Notes: generated by a model not told the origin, from the letters alone. Shown: positions 21,410-31,625, numbered from the stretch's first letter. The stretch: 64,000 nt of DNA from Aradus depressus (GCA_963662175.1 OY759225.1:5839107-5903106), one strand, 5' to 3'. A program made the numbers and translations.

Positions 21410-22708
21410 ACATCTCTGTCTGTATGTCATCACTGTTTGTCTTTCATCTTAGTCTGTCATGTTTCAGTTAAAAAGGACAGGGATATGTTGTATGTAAGGG
21501 TACATGCCTATTATTGTGCACTTCCAACATGTCCGATAGTGTCTGATCTGGTATAGAATGACTGACCCATAGTACTTGAACTATTTTTTTGAAATATTTA
21601 TATATATCGAGAAGCAGATAAATTCACATACAAAAATAGCCATATATTAAATTAAGCCTTGATTTTTTTTCAAATAAATATATTTATATATCACAATCAA
21701 TTTACAAATTTATATACATTTCACATTTACATGCCTTCCGTTATTCCCCCTCTCCCTTGATTATTCTATGCGAGTAGAGTCGAGGAAGGCAGAGCCCCCT
21801 GTCGGGAGAGTTGTAAGTTAGCAGGGGATCCTAATGCGTTGTCCTTGTTACCTTACCCCCTTGAGGGGTCCCTCAGGAATCCATTCCGTATATACACCAT
21901 CCCTACTCCCTCTGGGGAATAAATTAACAAACTATACAATCTTAAGAGTTTTAGGATATGCTTAAATAATCCAGGAGTTTTTTTATTATTATTATTTTTT
22001 TTTTCTCAATATTATATAATGCATGTGATGCAGTAGGCACAACTATACTTAAAGTCAGAAAAAATTATTTTCTTTTTAGTAGTGTTTTTTTTTTTTTTTT
22101 ATAGCAATGTTGGATTATCAATGATGTTCATTCCACAGAAGATGACACAATAAAATTGGGTTGAAAATATTTAAAACAAGTACAAAGACAAAAAATTTGA
22201 GATAGAAAGTAGTCGTTTTTTTTTCTGAAATAGCCAAAAATGAGGTCCAACGCCAGGGAAATTATAAGTGCCTTGGGGGGGATTTTATATATATATATAT
22301 GTGATGGGCTGGTGCCTTACACCTAGGGACCTAAGCATCCAATGCTCTTATCGCTTCCTTAGGGGGGATAAATATGAAACTTATTACTTTCGAAATTTTA
22401 TATTCAAAATGGTGGCTAAGGGGAATCAAAAATATCGTCCTCCCCTATCTTCACCCATTATATATATATATATGAAGTATATGGAGAGTTATGTAATCTA
22501 TCAGAAATTCGATTTTGCGTTTTCTCCTAGATTTCATGTTTTCCGACCCCCCATGACGGTTTTGTGAGAATAAAATCACACCTAATATATATTTTTTTTG
22601 CTTGAAAAAATTTAGACTAGGAATGTTACTTAGCTACTCCCATTATCTCTCTTTTGGGACATTTGCTAGTTGTATTTATTTTTTATACTGTTGTAAATAT
22701 ATATTTGT
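21410..22708. other. Unassigned; GC-richer block 21730-21915
   Basis: The GC-richer block contains CCTTACCCCCTTGAGGGG and no ORF of note. The rest is AT-rich, with poly(T) and (TA)n runs. No repeat identity found. Confidence 0.3.
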
Positions 22709-23175
22709 CAAGAGGGCGCTGGTAGCTTTGTGGTATTAGCGTTTGCTTACTAAACTCGGCCGAAACCCTTAGTTTATCTTATCTGGGAGGTAAAAAATAA
22801 ACTTGATGTTCGATGTAAGGTACAAGGACGGTTAAAGACCCCTACCCTAGGTGAATAGAAATTAAGGGTATACGAAATTCAGGACTCCCATTGTAGAGTC
22901 GAACTCATGTGCACCAGAGTGACGAAAGAGCATTCTGGTAGTAGGTGATAAGACCTTGTAGTTAAAGCCCGGGCATGAGTCACAATAACTATTTGTAAAT
23001 AAAAAAAATGGATTTTACTTATTAACGTTAACCATGAAAGATTCAATTTGAAAACGTTAAGAACTACTGTTGTAATGGATATATCAACATGAAATTAAAA
23101 TGTCGGGCACTCTTTAAATAATAACAAAATATTCTAAAACAAAAAAAAAAAAAATCACTTTATTTTGATCAATTT
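22709..23175 (+). mobile_element. SINE1 (damaged head) plus the shared flank
   Basis: Head GAGGGCGCTGGTAGCTTTGT is worn and the B box is deleted; the body runs to GCATGAGTCACAATAACTA at about 22993. The flank to 23175 repeats the flank at 21053-21230. Confidence 0.85.
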
Positions 23176-23572
23176 TTTTAAATTATAAATTTGATTTTCC
23201 GACTTGTATGGTAGTGCTTAGTGCAATCACATTCTATGACACTGAGCGCTGAAGCTAAACGTTATACGCGCTCATGCCGCTGAGAGCGAAGCGGAACAGC
23301 AACTAGAGGATAACTAAAAATCTACATAAATTTCTAGTTATTTATTTTTATTTTTTATTTTCCAATTGATATGAGTAACCAAAACCAGTGTTGAACACAC
23401 GAATAAATTGAAGAATAATAATAACGTTTTTTATGTATTTATATTTGTAATTAATACGAATAAATTGTTTTTTATTATTTAATAATTCAACAGTCAAAAA
23501 ACAATATCTCTTCTTTTCAATAATACAATGAAATAAAATGTATTTTTATTAGTCCCCTAAGAATAAATTAGA
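23176..23572. other. Unassigned
   Basis: A short GC-richer patch (23215-23310) within AT-rich DNA; no ORF or repeat recognised. Confidence 0.3.
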
Positions 23573-23735
23573 TCGCATGGTCTCACCTTGGTTTGCGGGT
23601 TCGAATCCCGTAGTCCTGGGAGTGAGTTTTAATTCGTAGACAGAACTCCCTCCCCCCGGGGCCATGGATGTTGTAAATAACTAGGTTTTTAACCATTATG
23701 AGTCATGGCTAATATGCATCGTACATAAACCCCCC
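23573..23735 (+). mobile_element. SINE2, 5'-truncated
   Basis: Begins at TCGCATGGTCTCACC, keeps the B box GCGGGTTCGAATCCCG and the GAACTCCCTCC and GGCTAATATGCATCG body, and ends in an A-rich tail. Confidence 0.88.
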
Positions 23736-24118
23736 CAAAAAATAAAATAAATACAAAGTAAAAAAAAAAAAACAAGAAAATAAAATATCAATACGTTCTA
23801 TAACGAATAAAAAAAATGTAAATAAATTATTGCTACAGTGGAGAAAAATAAACAACTTATTTAAGAAAAAAATAAACGAAAATAAATGTATCTATATAAA
23901 TACAGAGAATAAAATAAATTAAAAATATACAGAGCAGAATACATAAATGGTTGACTATAAAAGAGAAGGAAAGATGCCCAGACTAAGTTTGAAACAAAAT
24001 TAATTTTAAAAAGACTGATTTAAGTAAAGGGTCAAAAAAATGAGTGAGAAAAAAAATTAACTAATATACGACTGTTATATAAAATGAAGTTGTATATGTG
24101 GAAAGTGAAAAAACCTTG

Positions 24119-24320
24119 AGTACGCCGTCCTTCGGATGAGACGTTAAGCGATGGTCCCGAGCCTGTGCAATGTCAGGTACTCAGGTAGGTGAATAAACCA
24201 TAATTTAGGACTCTCACTGTAGAAACGGGTTCATGTTTACTAGAGTGACGAAAGAGAACGCTGCTGGTCGGCGATATGACCTCGCAGCTAATGCCCGGGC
24301 ATGAGTCATAATAACTAATA
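24119..24320 (+). mobile_element. SINE1, 3' two-thirds
   Basis: CGCCGTCCTTCGGATGAGAC through GGGCATGAGTCATAATAACTA, lacking the tRNA head and with a small deletion after GTCAGGTACTC. Confidence 0.9.
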
Positions 24321-24454
24321 TGAGGTTTATTTTTTCATGTTATAAAACTAGTTGCATAGCGAGTATAGTCTACGGAAGGGGAAGAGATCAGGCTTTTGGT
24401 CGATAAATACAAACTCGTAGGATTTCTGCTAAGATATCGACCACAAGGTTTTGA

Positions 24455-24760
24455 TCACTTCTTCTTCCTATTATAGCGTTGGTCAATCCTTCCTAATATT
24501 GTATAGTCTACACTTGGAATGATGTCATAAAACATGTTTTTCAACCAAGATTGTTTAGCATAAGAATGATCGTAGAAAAAGAAGCTGGGATACAAGAAGA
24601 GCTCTGTCGTAAGCACTACATCTCTGCTGTTTCCCACTGAACAATTACCCTAATGAAATTTGAAAAAGCCGCCATTAATGAGGCTGCTGCCGCGAGAACC
24701 CCATCTTCTACTTTCGACACCATATTTACCATTAACTTGTTACATACATCTTGTACAGAG
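24455..24760 (-). pseudogene. Degenerate ORF, possibly transposon-derived
   Basis: Two minus-strand frames follow each other: VCNKLMVNMVSKVEDGVL leads to VQWETAEM and a stop, then, one frame over, DVVLTTELFLYPSFFFYD and SWLKNMFYDIIPSVDY. The TELF.YP pattern resembles a repeat-encoded domain common in arthropod genomes, but I cannot name it. A single frameshift would explain the split. Weak call. Confidence 0.25.
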
Positions 24761-24761
24761 A

Positions 24762-24935
24762 GCGCCGATAGCTCAGAGTTCTTCGGATCTCCGAGCCTAT
24801 ACAATGTCAGGAACGCGTTAAAGACCACTACCATGATAGATAACTAAACACGGGTAGGCAAAATTTACGACTCCCACACTGTAGAGGCGGGCTTATGTCC
24901 ACGTTCTGGAGATATCACCTAAATTTTTTTTTTTT
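24762..24935 (+). mobile_element. SINE1, internally deleted
   Basis: GAGCGCCGATAGCTCAG joined to TTCTTCGGATC, then GAGCCTATACAATGTCAGGA to GGCTTATGTCCACG and ATATCACCT. Confidence 0.82.
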
Positions 24936-25126
24936 AAATAACTAATATTAACAACGAAACAAGAAAAACATATTATTCGTCAATTTGTTCATGGACAACA
25001 CTAACGGAATCCTTTGTCAAATACCCAATCATTTTGCACATAGTCCGCAATACATATGTAAAAGGTATTTATGAATAATAGTGAAGCTCTTTAAATGTTT
25101 TGTAGGGTTGGAGATGGGCTGTATTA
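24936..25126 (-). other. Possible 3' UTR of the Ig gene
   Basis: Sequence following the proposed stop on the minus strand. No canonical AATAAA lies close by, so the mRNA end is not located. Confidence 0.25.
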
Positions 25127-25251
25127 TCACCTGTAGATGGCCCACAGGATGAGGAGAAGAACCAGAGGTCTTCGCTGAAGATCTGTCGCTGTGCCACGCT
25201 CTGCAGCGTCCACGGGAGGTCCAAGCGAGGGCTGTTTGTACTCATTACCAT
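25127..25251 (-). CDS. Terminal exon of the Ig cell-adhesion gene, GPI-signal-like
   Basis: Minus-strand exon after the acceptor TATCTATATTTCAG. The upstream Ig exon (42308-42457) ends with one base of a codon. Joined in that phase, this exon reads D, then GNEYKQPSLGPPVDAAERG and TATDLQ, then RRPLVLLLILWAIYR and TGA. A polar linker ending in a short hydrophobic tail at the very C-terminus is what GPI-anchored lachesin/DIP/IgLON-type proteins carry. Base composition is far above the local AT level. The link to the Ig exon is an inference from phase, strand, order and tail. Another frame (starting ATGGTAATGAGT) is also open, with a donor-like CAG/GTGATA, so an internal exon is an alternative. 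Confidence 0.55.
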
Positions 25252-25547
25252 CTGAAATATAGATATACAGGAATAAAAATAAAATAAAACATTATCTTTT
25301 CTTTTTAATATTATCTATTTCACAAACAAATGTATAAATAAACTAGTTTTGGCATTACAGTAGAACTCCTCATAACCGACTCCTCGGTATAACCAACCGT
25401 GTGCCTGACCTGTCCCAACTTGAAAAATGACATCACCACTAGCTTTTGTTCTGAAAGAAGTAGGAGAACCAAAGGTTTGTTTACTACACGATAAGAGAAT
25501 ACTTTGTAAATATTTCTTCAATAACGAGCTAACCCATAAAAATAATA

Positions 25548-25890
25548 GGTTAGCTTAGGTTTAATGACTCATGCCCGGGCTTTAACTATGAGGTCATATC
25601 GCCTACTACCAGAGCGCTCTTTCGTCACTCTGGTGGACATGAGCCCGACTCTACTGTGGGAGTCCTAAATTTTGCCTACCCTAAATTTTTACTCACCTAG
25701 GGTAGGGGTCTTTAACGAGTACCTGACATTGTACAGGCTCGGGACCATCGCTTAACGTCCCGTTCGAAGGACGGCGTGCTCAAGTTTATTTTACCTCCCA
25801 GATAAAATAAAGGACCTCAGTAGGGTTTCGAACCCACGATCTTGAGCTCAGAAGGCAAACACGCATACCACTGAGCTACCGGCGCCCTCT
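25548..25890 (-). mobile_element. SINE1, full length, 12-bp TSD
   Basis: Flanked by ATAAAAATAATA at 25536-25547 and 25891-25902. Head GGGCGCCGGTAGCTCAGTGG at the right; B box GGGTTCGAAACCC. The tail after GAGTCA reads TTAAACCTAAGCTAACC. Inserted in the pogo/Tigger element. Confidence 0.96.
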
Positions 25891-26044
25891 ATAAAAATAA
25901 TATATTTAACTTTTATGCCGTCGACGAATTGTATAGGTTAGTTTTAGTAAGAATAATTAAACACTGATTTTTTATTTCGTGTGTCGTTTAAACACAGTGC
26001 AATGTATAGTTAAGTGATAGGCCAACAGGATTTCATTTTATGTA

Positions 26045-26369
26045 ATGACCACTCAAAGACGCAAACGTGTTTGTGTTTCGCTCCGACTGAAACTGAGCCA
26101 AAAAACTGAATGTACTGCAGCGTTTGAACCATGGTGAGTCTGGTATAAAGTTAGCATCTGAGTTAGGAGTAGAAGTGAAAACAATGAAAGACTGCAAAAA
26201 AAAGCGTAAGGATCTTGAAGCGTATTCATTGAGAGTAGAGACTCCAAAAGATGCTTTTGAAGTCGCGCTAAAATACATCGAGAAATATCCAAGAGCAACA
26301 CCAGCAACAATGGACGTATTGTGGGCTATAGTTGTACAAGTAGTATTATTTGAGTTTTTTGCAACAATA
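26045..26369 (+). pseudogene. pogo/Tigger transposase, N-terminal DNA-binding part
   Basis: Opens with MTTQRRKRVCVSLRLKLSQK in one frame. After a frameshift near 26124 it continues MNHGESGIKLASELGVEVK, then MKDCKKKRKDLEAYSLRVE and a degenerate block to DVLWA. This is the CENP-B-type helix-turn-helix region (GES.G..LA.E.GV....V.DW) of pogo/Tigger transposases; the Trp of KDW is Cys here. The DDE catalytic domain is absent and the tail VVQVVLFEFFATI runs into the terminal region. Non-functional. Confidence 0.88.
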
Positions 26370-26617
26370 TAAACTTTTTTTACTATTGAAAACAGTTTTT
26401 TTTCCTTATTATCCGACCTTTTTTGTATCCAGTAGGCGACGGATATGAGGGGTTCTACTGTACATCATTGTCAGGTTTAGTTATTAACAAAGATAAGTTT
26501 AATGAATGTAAATGTTCTTATAGGTAAAGCAGATAGGTAAGAAAGAGATTGGAATTTGATCTACGGAATCCCCGAGGATTTACCTATAATAGTTCGCACT
26601 CAGCAAACTTGTCTTAG

Positions 26618-27010
26618 TTCCAGTGCCGGATTAAGCCAGCGAGGGGCCTGTAGCAAATTCTGTCAAGAGGCCCTTGGTTTGCTTTAGGTTGTCAAGTTTA
26701 GGGTATTAAATAAAACAAAACTGTTACAAATAAACTTTTCTGGATTTAATATGGGCAAATTTAGAGATAACACTTTCAATATCGACTTCTTTAAGTAAAT
26801 CATGCTCTATATTCATCAAAGTGAGATGATTAAGACGTTTTTGGCCCATCGTGTTCCTTAACTCATTTTCAATACGTTTTAATGTTGAAAAAAGAACGTT
26901 CGCCACTGCAGTTAGTGATCATGAGAGACAAGTAAATGCTACGTTTGGGAAACACGATTCTAAAGAATTATTTAATAAAAGTTTATAAAATTGCAGTTCC
27001 AGAGGCAATT
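26618..27010 (-). mobile_element. hAT 3' end with transposase C-terminus
   Basis: The terminal motif CAGTGCCGGATTAAGCCAG (26618) followed by GCGAGGGGCC is a typical hAT end. The minus-strand coding remnant ends about 110 bp before it. The 5' part of the element is missing. Confidence 0.8.
26727..27000 (-). pseudogene. hAT transposase C-terminal dimerisation domain
   Basis: Minus-strand peptide: CFPNVAFTCLS, stop, SLTAVANVLFSTLKRIENE, LRNTMGQKRLNHLTLMNIEH, DLLKEVDIESVISKFAHIKS and RKVYL, stop. This matches the hAT dimerisation region (usually AERSFS.LK.IK..LR.TM...RL..L....IE), with AER changed to ANV. One internal stop. The catalytic core is not in the window. Confidence 0.88.
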
Positions 27011-27305
27011 TTCAAAAGGGATCTGCTCAAGAGTATTACGAAAAATTAAAAAAAAAAAAAAATAAGCTGAAAAAAATGTATTTATCGGGAGTTGTAGTGT
27101 TTCCAACACCATAAACATTAGGACAATAACGTTAATGTATTGTAATTTCCTATCTAATAGATATATTTTTATACCATATAAATGTAAATGATTAATTTCA
27201 GATAAGATTTAACGTGACGAAATCGAGTTTTAGATTTTCAGGTGGGAGTAAAGCATAGCCTAAGCGCTTCGCTTAATAATTACTTTATGTATACATTTTT
27301 TTAAT

Positions 27306-27535
27306 ATAATAGTTAGTTATAGTGACTCATGCCCGGTCTTTAACTACGTGGTCATATCGCCTACTACTAGAGCGCTCTTTTGTCGCTCTGGTGGACATGA
27401 GCTCCTCTGCACTGGGAGTCCTTAAATTTATCCTGATTTAGTTATCGCCATCGCTTAACATTCCACCACAAGGATTTTTTTACCTCCCAGATAACCTAAG
27501 GGTCTCGAACCCGCGATTTTTAGCTTAGTAATTTT
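27306..27535 (-). mobile_element. SINE1, damaged
   Basis: Reverse copy beginning AGTTAGTTATAGTGACTCAT, with several deletions; GCGATGG survives and the head is lost beyond TTTTTAGCTTAG. Confidence 0.85.
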
Positions 27536-27683
27536 TGTATAATAAACAATAATAAAAATAATAACGTTTGTTTTATTTATTACAAATTTTCACAATAAGT
27601 TCGCGTTTTTCAACTAATACATATGATTGTGAAATTCAAAATATTGTGAACCTAGGTGATCAACCAACATCAGTTGGCACTAA

Positions 27684-28490
27684 GGCCTCGATATACGCCT
27701 AGCGACATTTGTGTCTCGGGACAAGTCTCAATGTGTCCCCATACATATTTTAAGTGTTCTGGGACTGTCGCGATACCAAAGTATCAAGTCGCGTGTTAGC
27801 CATCCAAACGGGGAAAATGGCACAATGTCGCGCAACATTTCATTGTGTTCTGATCTGTCCGGCATCGAGAACACTATAAAAATAATTGAAGATTATCAGG
27901 CCCTTCCATGTTTATGGGATGTTACTTCCCTTCATTATAAAAATAGGAACAATAGGAATACCTTTCAAAAAAATACGGGATGTCTAATTCTGAAATGGAA
28001 AAAACATTGCACAATTTAAAGTCGCAGTTTAGTCGGGAACAAAAAACTGTCTGCTTCAAAGAAAGGTGGTTCATCGCCAAAAAAGTGCGCTTGGTTTGGG
28101 TACCAAGCATTATTGTTTTTACAACAAGGATTGGAGTCAAGAGGAAGTAGAGACACACACGAAGGAGAAAACAGAGCCACTGAAGGAAGTCAATTTTATT
28201 CAATTGTTTTAACAATTTTACCTTTTTTTCTACGAATATTAATTTTTCGAGCAGATTAAGATGCCTCCCAAAAATTCATTTCTCCGCTAATAACGCTTAG
28301 GTTTATTTTTTTTTAACCGCTTCACAGTAAACGCAGAGAGATCAATTTCAGCGGGCATCACGTTAACGTCTGTTGCGAGACTGGCTCCGTAGTTGACGCG
28401 CGACAATGTCTAAATACAGTCTAGGGACATTGTATCGCGAATGTTTTTATACAATGTTCCGCGACTTTGTCGATAGGTGTGTACTAAGAC
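27684..28490 (+). mobile_element. Harbinger-type non-autonomous element with MADF remnant
   Basis: Inverted ends GCCTCGATATACGCCTAGCG (left) and TCGATAGGTGTGTACTAAGA (right) match at about 16 of 23 positions. TAAG flanks both sides (27681-27684, 28491-28494), consistent with a TAA-type TSD. The interior carries a MADF-domain remnant, as PIF/Harbinger elements often do in their accessory ORF. Confidence 0.6.
27855..28215 (+). pseudogene. MADF-domain accessory protein remnant
   Basis: The first frame reads SGIENTIKIIEDYQALPCLW and DVTSLHYKNRNNRNTFQK, the start of a MADF domain (I..Y...PCLWD....Y.N...R). One frame over follows KYGMSNSEMEKTLHNLKSQF and SREQK, the second half. A third frame holds SPKKCAWFGYQALLFLQQG, the usual linker after the domain. 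At least two frameshifts, so it is a pseudogene. MADF/SANT-like proteins act as DNA-binding partners of PIF/Harbinger transposases; an old host MADF gene is less likely given the flanking inverted ends. Confidence 0.75.
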
Positions 28491-28667
28491 TAAGCAAACT
28501 TGTCTTAGCTTTCTAATACACTTCTGCGATCTGTGTCGATATCGTGGAAAGCTAATAATAATAATAATGCACATTAAATAAAATCTACTGGTTCCATTTT
28601 CATCATCGTCAGCACAAAGTCCAAAAGTGGCAATTGTCAGACTCTCACCCTAACTTGAAGATAGTTA

Positions 28668-28722
28668 TGTAAAATTAAGAACTCTCACTAGTAGTTAAAG
28701 AGCGGGTATGAGACATAGGGCA
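28668..28722 (+). mobile_element. SINE1 scrap
   Basis: AAAATTAAGAACTCTCAC and GTAGTTAAAG...GGGTATGAGACAT match two short 3' segments of SINE1. Confidence 0.5.
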
Positions 28723-28839
28723 TGGGAAATATTCTATTTATAAAAGCCACATTGGGGCACATAGGATACATAAAGTCGCAAAAAGATTTATTATTATTTA
28801 GTTAATTCCTCCCCCAAGAAAAAAAAATCATAAAATGGA

Positions 28840-29335
28840 AAGAAGAAGAAAATGAGATATATTAGTTTTGGTTTGGTTTTGGTGCCAAATCCGGGCTTTA
28901 TTCGGGCTGAAACCAACAGAATATATGTTAATGGGATTGGTAAATCTCGGGTCCTTGCCAGAATCCACATTAGCGGCTCTCCAGCTCCAGTACCATTATA
29001 TCCAGCATTAGAGAAATGTTCAATTACTTCTCCAGCTATATATACCAAGTATACGGGAAGTTCTATAAACGGACCGATATTTGATGAGTTCACCGTCTAT
29101 GTACTTCCCCAGAACGAATTGATAAAGTTTTCACTCTCCATACAAAACCAGTCAACAGTGTTTGCTAATATTCAGTAGTTGACTTACATAAGGGCTCCTA
29201 AATCCGGTTCTGACTTCAAATATGAAATTTAATGCGAATACATTCTTTACATTGGCAGTTATTAAAGTTTTTGTATTTTGATGTGAAACTTCCTTAGCGA
29301 GACTAGTGATTCGGAATAACCTCGATATAAAAAAT
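28840..29335 (+). repeat. CTTCCCCAG family, forward copy (5' end)
   Basis: GTACTTCCCCAGAACGAATT at about 29101 followed by GCTAATATTCAGTAGTTGAC, GGGCTCCTAAAT and TTGGCAGTTATTAAAG. The sequence before it (28860-29090) is open on both strands but unrecognised. Confidence 0.6.
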
Positions 29336-29587
29336 CAAACATGAAACACTAGGAAAGGAGGATGATTAGCGCATGCGTACGTAAACTATGAGTTTAGGCC
29401 GGTGTCAATGCATCAGCTGTTGTGTGCTACATGTTGTATACGGTTTATGCGTTAAAATAATACGTTAGATTATTAATATAATACGTTTAGTTTTATTCTG
29501 TGTTAAATAATTAAAAAAGCCGTGTATATTAAAACGGAACGTGTTCCAGAATTCTGTGCAAGACAAAAGTATTTATATATTTATTAA

Positions 29588-30024
29588 TAATAAGATATAG
29601 TCTGACCTCTCACAGATTTTTTATTTGTATAAGCTAGCCGGCTTTCGAGGTTGCCCTCATCATCAGGCAGTCTACAAAAGAAACGATGCTTAAGCAACAA
29701 AAACAAAAACCAAAAAAACGGTTCTGTTGGTAACAATCATAAAATATAAAGGCAACAAAGATTTTTTAAAAAATATATATTTTATTAGGTATGGTTATTT
29801 CAAACTCTTTTTTTTACTTTTTATAATTTAATGTATTTATATTTATTTAAATCTTTGCTGCTTTTATATTTTATGATTGTTACCAACAAAACCTGTTTTA
29901 TGGTTTTTGTTTTCGTTGCTTAAGGATGGTTTCTTTTGTAGACTGCCTGATGATGAGGGCAACCTCGACAGCCGGCTAGCTAATACTAATAAAAAATCAG
30001 TAAGAGGTCAGACTATATCTTATT
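29588..30024. mobile_element. Fold-back element with CTGATGA...GAAA motifs in each arm
   Basis: Arms 29588-29770 and 29848-30024 are imperfect reverse complements. They start AAGATATAGTCTGACCTC and pass AAAAATCTGTGAG, GCTAGCCGGC and GCAACCTCGAAAGCC. Related single ends occur at 48740-48770, 49295-49345 and 52820-52890. Inverted terminal repeats bearing hammerhead-like motifs are known in Penelope-like elements; no GIY-YIG or RT coding is present here. Confidence 0.75.
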
Positions 30025-30093
30025 TGACAACCTTTATTTAATTAGCATGGTTAATGAAGACAAAAGAAGTTTCACTTCAACCGTGCGCGTAGG

Positions 30094-30299
30094 GGGCCAT
30101 GGTGGCCGTGCGGGCTAGAGCGTAGGACTTTGATTGCATGGGTCTCACTATGTTTTGCGGGTTCGAATCCCGTCTGGGAGTAAGTTTTATTTCGTAGATA
30201 GAACCCCCTCCCGGGGCCATATATGTCGTAAATATAACTATAAAACACATTGACAAGGCTAATATGCACCGAACATAAGGGGGAAAAAAAAAAAAAAAA
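30094..30299 (+). mobile_element. SINE2, full length, 11-bp TSD
   Basis: Flanked by GTGCGCGTAGG at 30083-30093 and 30300-30310. Head GGCCATGGTGGCCGTGCGGG, B box GCGGGTTCGAATCCCG, body GGCTAATATGCACCGA, then poly(A). The TSD fixes the family length at about 205 bp. Confidence 0.96.
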
Positions 30300-30329
30300 G
30301 TGCGCGTAGGAGGGTGAGGCACATTTTTT

Positions 30330-30570
30330 TTCGTGTTGAGCCGCCTCTGATCCCTTTTCTTCTGTCAATTCCGCCGAATTCACATATGAAATTTTGTGTC
30401 GATAAGTTCATTACATCGGCAGTTAAGTTTTTGAGGTATGCCTCTACTCTAATCCCGCCTTCCCTTCGGCAGATTTGACTGAAAAACATAGGTGTCGTCG
30501 ATAGAGGGTTTTGGATTCATATATGAAATTTCGTGTCGGCATATTCATTCTATCGGGAGTAAAAATTAAT
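30330..30570 (+). repeat. CTTCCCCAG family, internal modules
   Basis: CATTACATCGGCAGTTA, CCTTCCCTTCGGC, GACTGAAAAACATAGGTGTC and TTCATTCTATCGGGAGT in the family order. Confidence 0.65.
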
Positions 30571-31089
30571 AAATAATAAAGTTGACCAAGATATGCCACT
30601 AGGTGACAAAAAGAGAGATACTAATTATATGGATTTCTTTTTGCTTTCTTCAGTCCTAAAGAAAAAAATATATGAATTTCCAAAAGAAAAAAATTTAAAT
30701 AAAAGTGCACGTCTGAGTACATTTCTTTCCTAAATGTATTTACAAAATGTCAAATCCGCTTCCTCTTTTCTTTACTTCTCGTCGAGCGAAGTTTTATCTA
30801 ATTCTCTTGTGTTATATCTCGAAATGAAATTCCCGACCAACTTTATAAAGAAATATTCAAATTTAGACTTCACCAACAACTTTAATATATCTAAAAAAAA
30901 AAAAATGTGAAAATGCGAGAGAAAGGTAATTTTGAATGGTTCACTTTTGATATTTTTATATATGTATGTAAATGTGAATTGTAAAAAAAAGATGCTCATT
31001 ACAGGCAGAAGAAAGTTGCGGGCTCGAATCCCATACAATTAGTTATACTATTTCCACAGTTAAACATAGTATAGGAGACATTATATAAA
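30571..31089. other. Unassigned AT-rich DNA
   Basis: No ORF or repeat of note. Confidence 0.35.
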
Positions 31090-31292
31090 CGGTCAATCAA
31101 TTTCTGTGTGTGTGTGTGAACAAGATAACACCCGATGGAATGAATGTATGAAATTTTATATGTGTATTCAGAACCTCTTAAGGACGACACCTATCAATTT
31201 TCAGCCAAAAAGAAGGGGGAGTTAGGAGGGAGACTCAACTCAAAAACCCCAATAACTGCCGATGTAATGTATCAATGTGAAATTTTAGATTA
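31090..31292 (-). repeat. CTTCCCCAG family, reverse fragment, split by SINE1
   Basis: CTGTGTGTGTGTGTGAACAA, CCCGATGGAATGAATG, GATTTTCAGCC-like and CAATAACTGCCGATGTAATG in reverse-family order. The SINE1 at 31293-31625 interrupts it. Confidence 0.7.
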
Positions 31293-31625
31293 GGTTAGGT
31301 TTTATGACTCATGCCCGGGCTTTAACTACGAGGTCATATCGCCTACTACCAGGAGCGCTCTTTCGTCACTCTGGTGGACATGAGCCCGACTCTACTGTGG
31401 GAGTCCTAAACTTTGTCTATCCTAAATTTTTATTCACCTAGGGCAGGTGTCTTTAACGAGTACCTGACATCGTACAGGCTCGGGACCATCGCTTAACATC
31501 CCATAGGACGGCGTGCTTAAGTTTATTTTACCTCCCAGATAAAATAAACTGCCTCGGTCGGGTTTCGAACTCACGTTCTTGAGCTCAGAAGACAAGCACG
31601 CATACCACTGAGCTACCGGCGCCTC
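31293..31625 (-). mobile_element. SINE1, full length, 17-bp TSD
   Basis: Flanked by TGTGAAATTTTAGATTA (31276-31292) and TGTGAAATTTTATATTA (31626-31642), one mismatch. The tail after GAGTCA is TAAAACCTAACC. Head GGCGCCGGTAGCTCAGTGG. Confidence 0.96.

Larger units (their letters stand above)
25358..26460 (+). mobile_element. pogo/Tigger element with TIRs, TA TSD and nested SINE1
   Basis: CAGTAGAACTCCTCATAACC at the left and GATATGAGGGGTTCTACTG at the right are inverted ends, each flanked by TA (25356-25357, 26461-26462). It contains a transposase fragment and a later SINE1 insertion (25548-25890). Without the SINE it is about 750 bp, so it is a deletion derivative. Confidence 0.93.

Noticed and set aside
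29642..29670. Annotating a functional hammerhead ribozyme
   Set aside because: The core motif order is present, but the strongest stem is out of register and stems I and III could not be drawn; kept as a finding only.
30072..30383. Minus-strand ORF of 103 codons
   Set aside because: It lies across SINE2, its poly(A) tail and TSD, so it is an antisense artefact.
31283..31305. Telomeric TTAGG array
   Set aside because: Only two TTAGG-like units at a SINE1 tail; the TSD shows they are part of the SINE tail, not a telomere.
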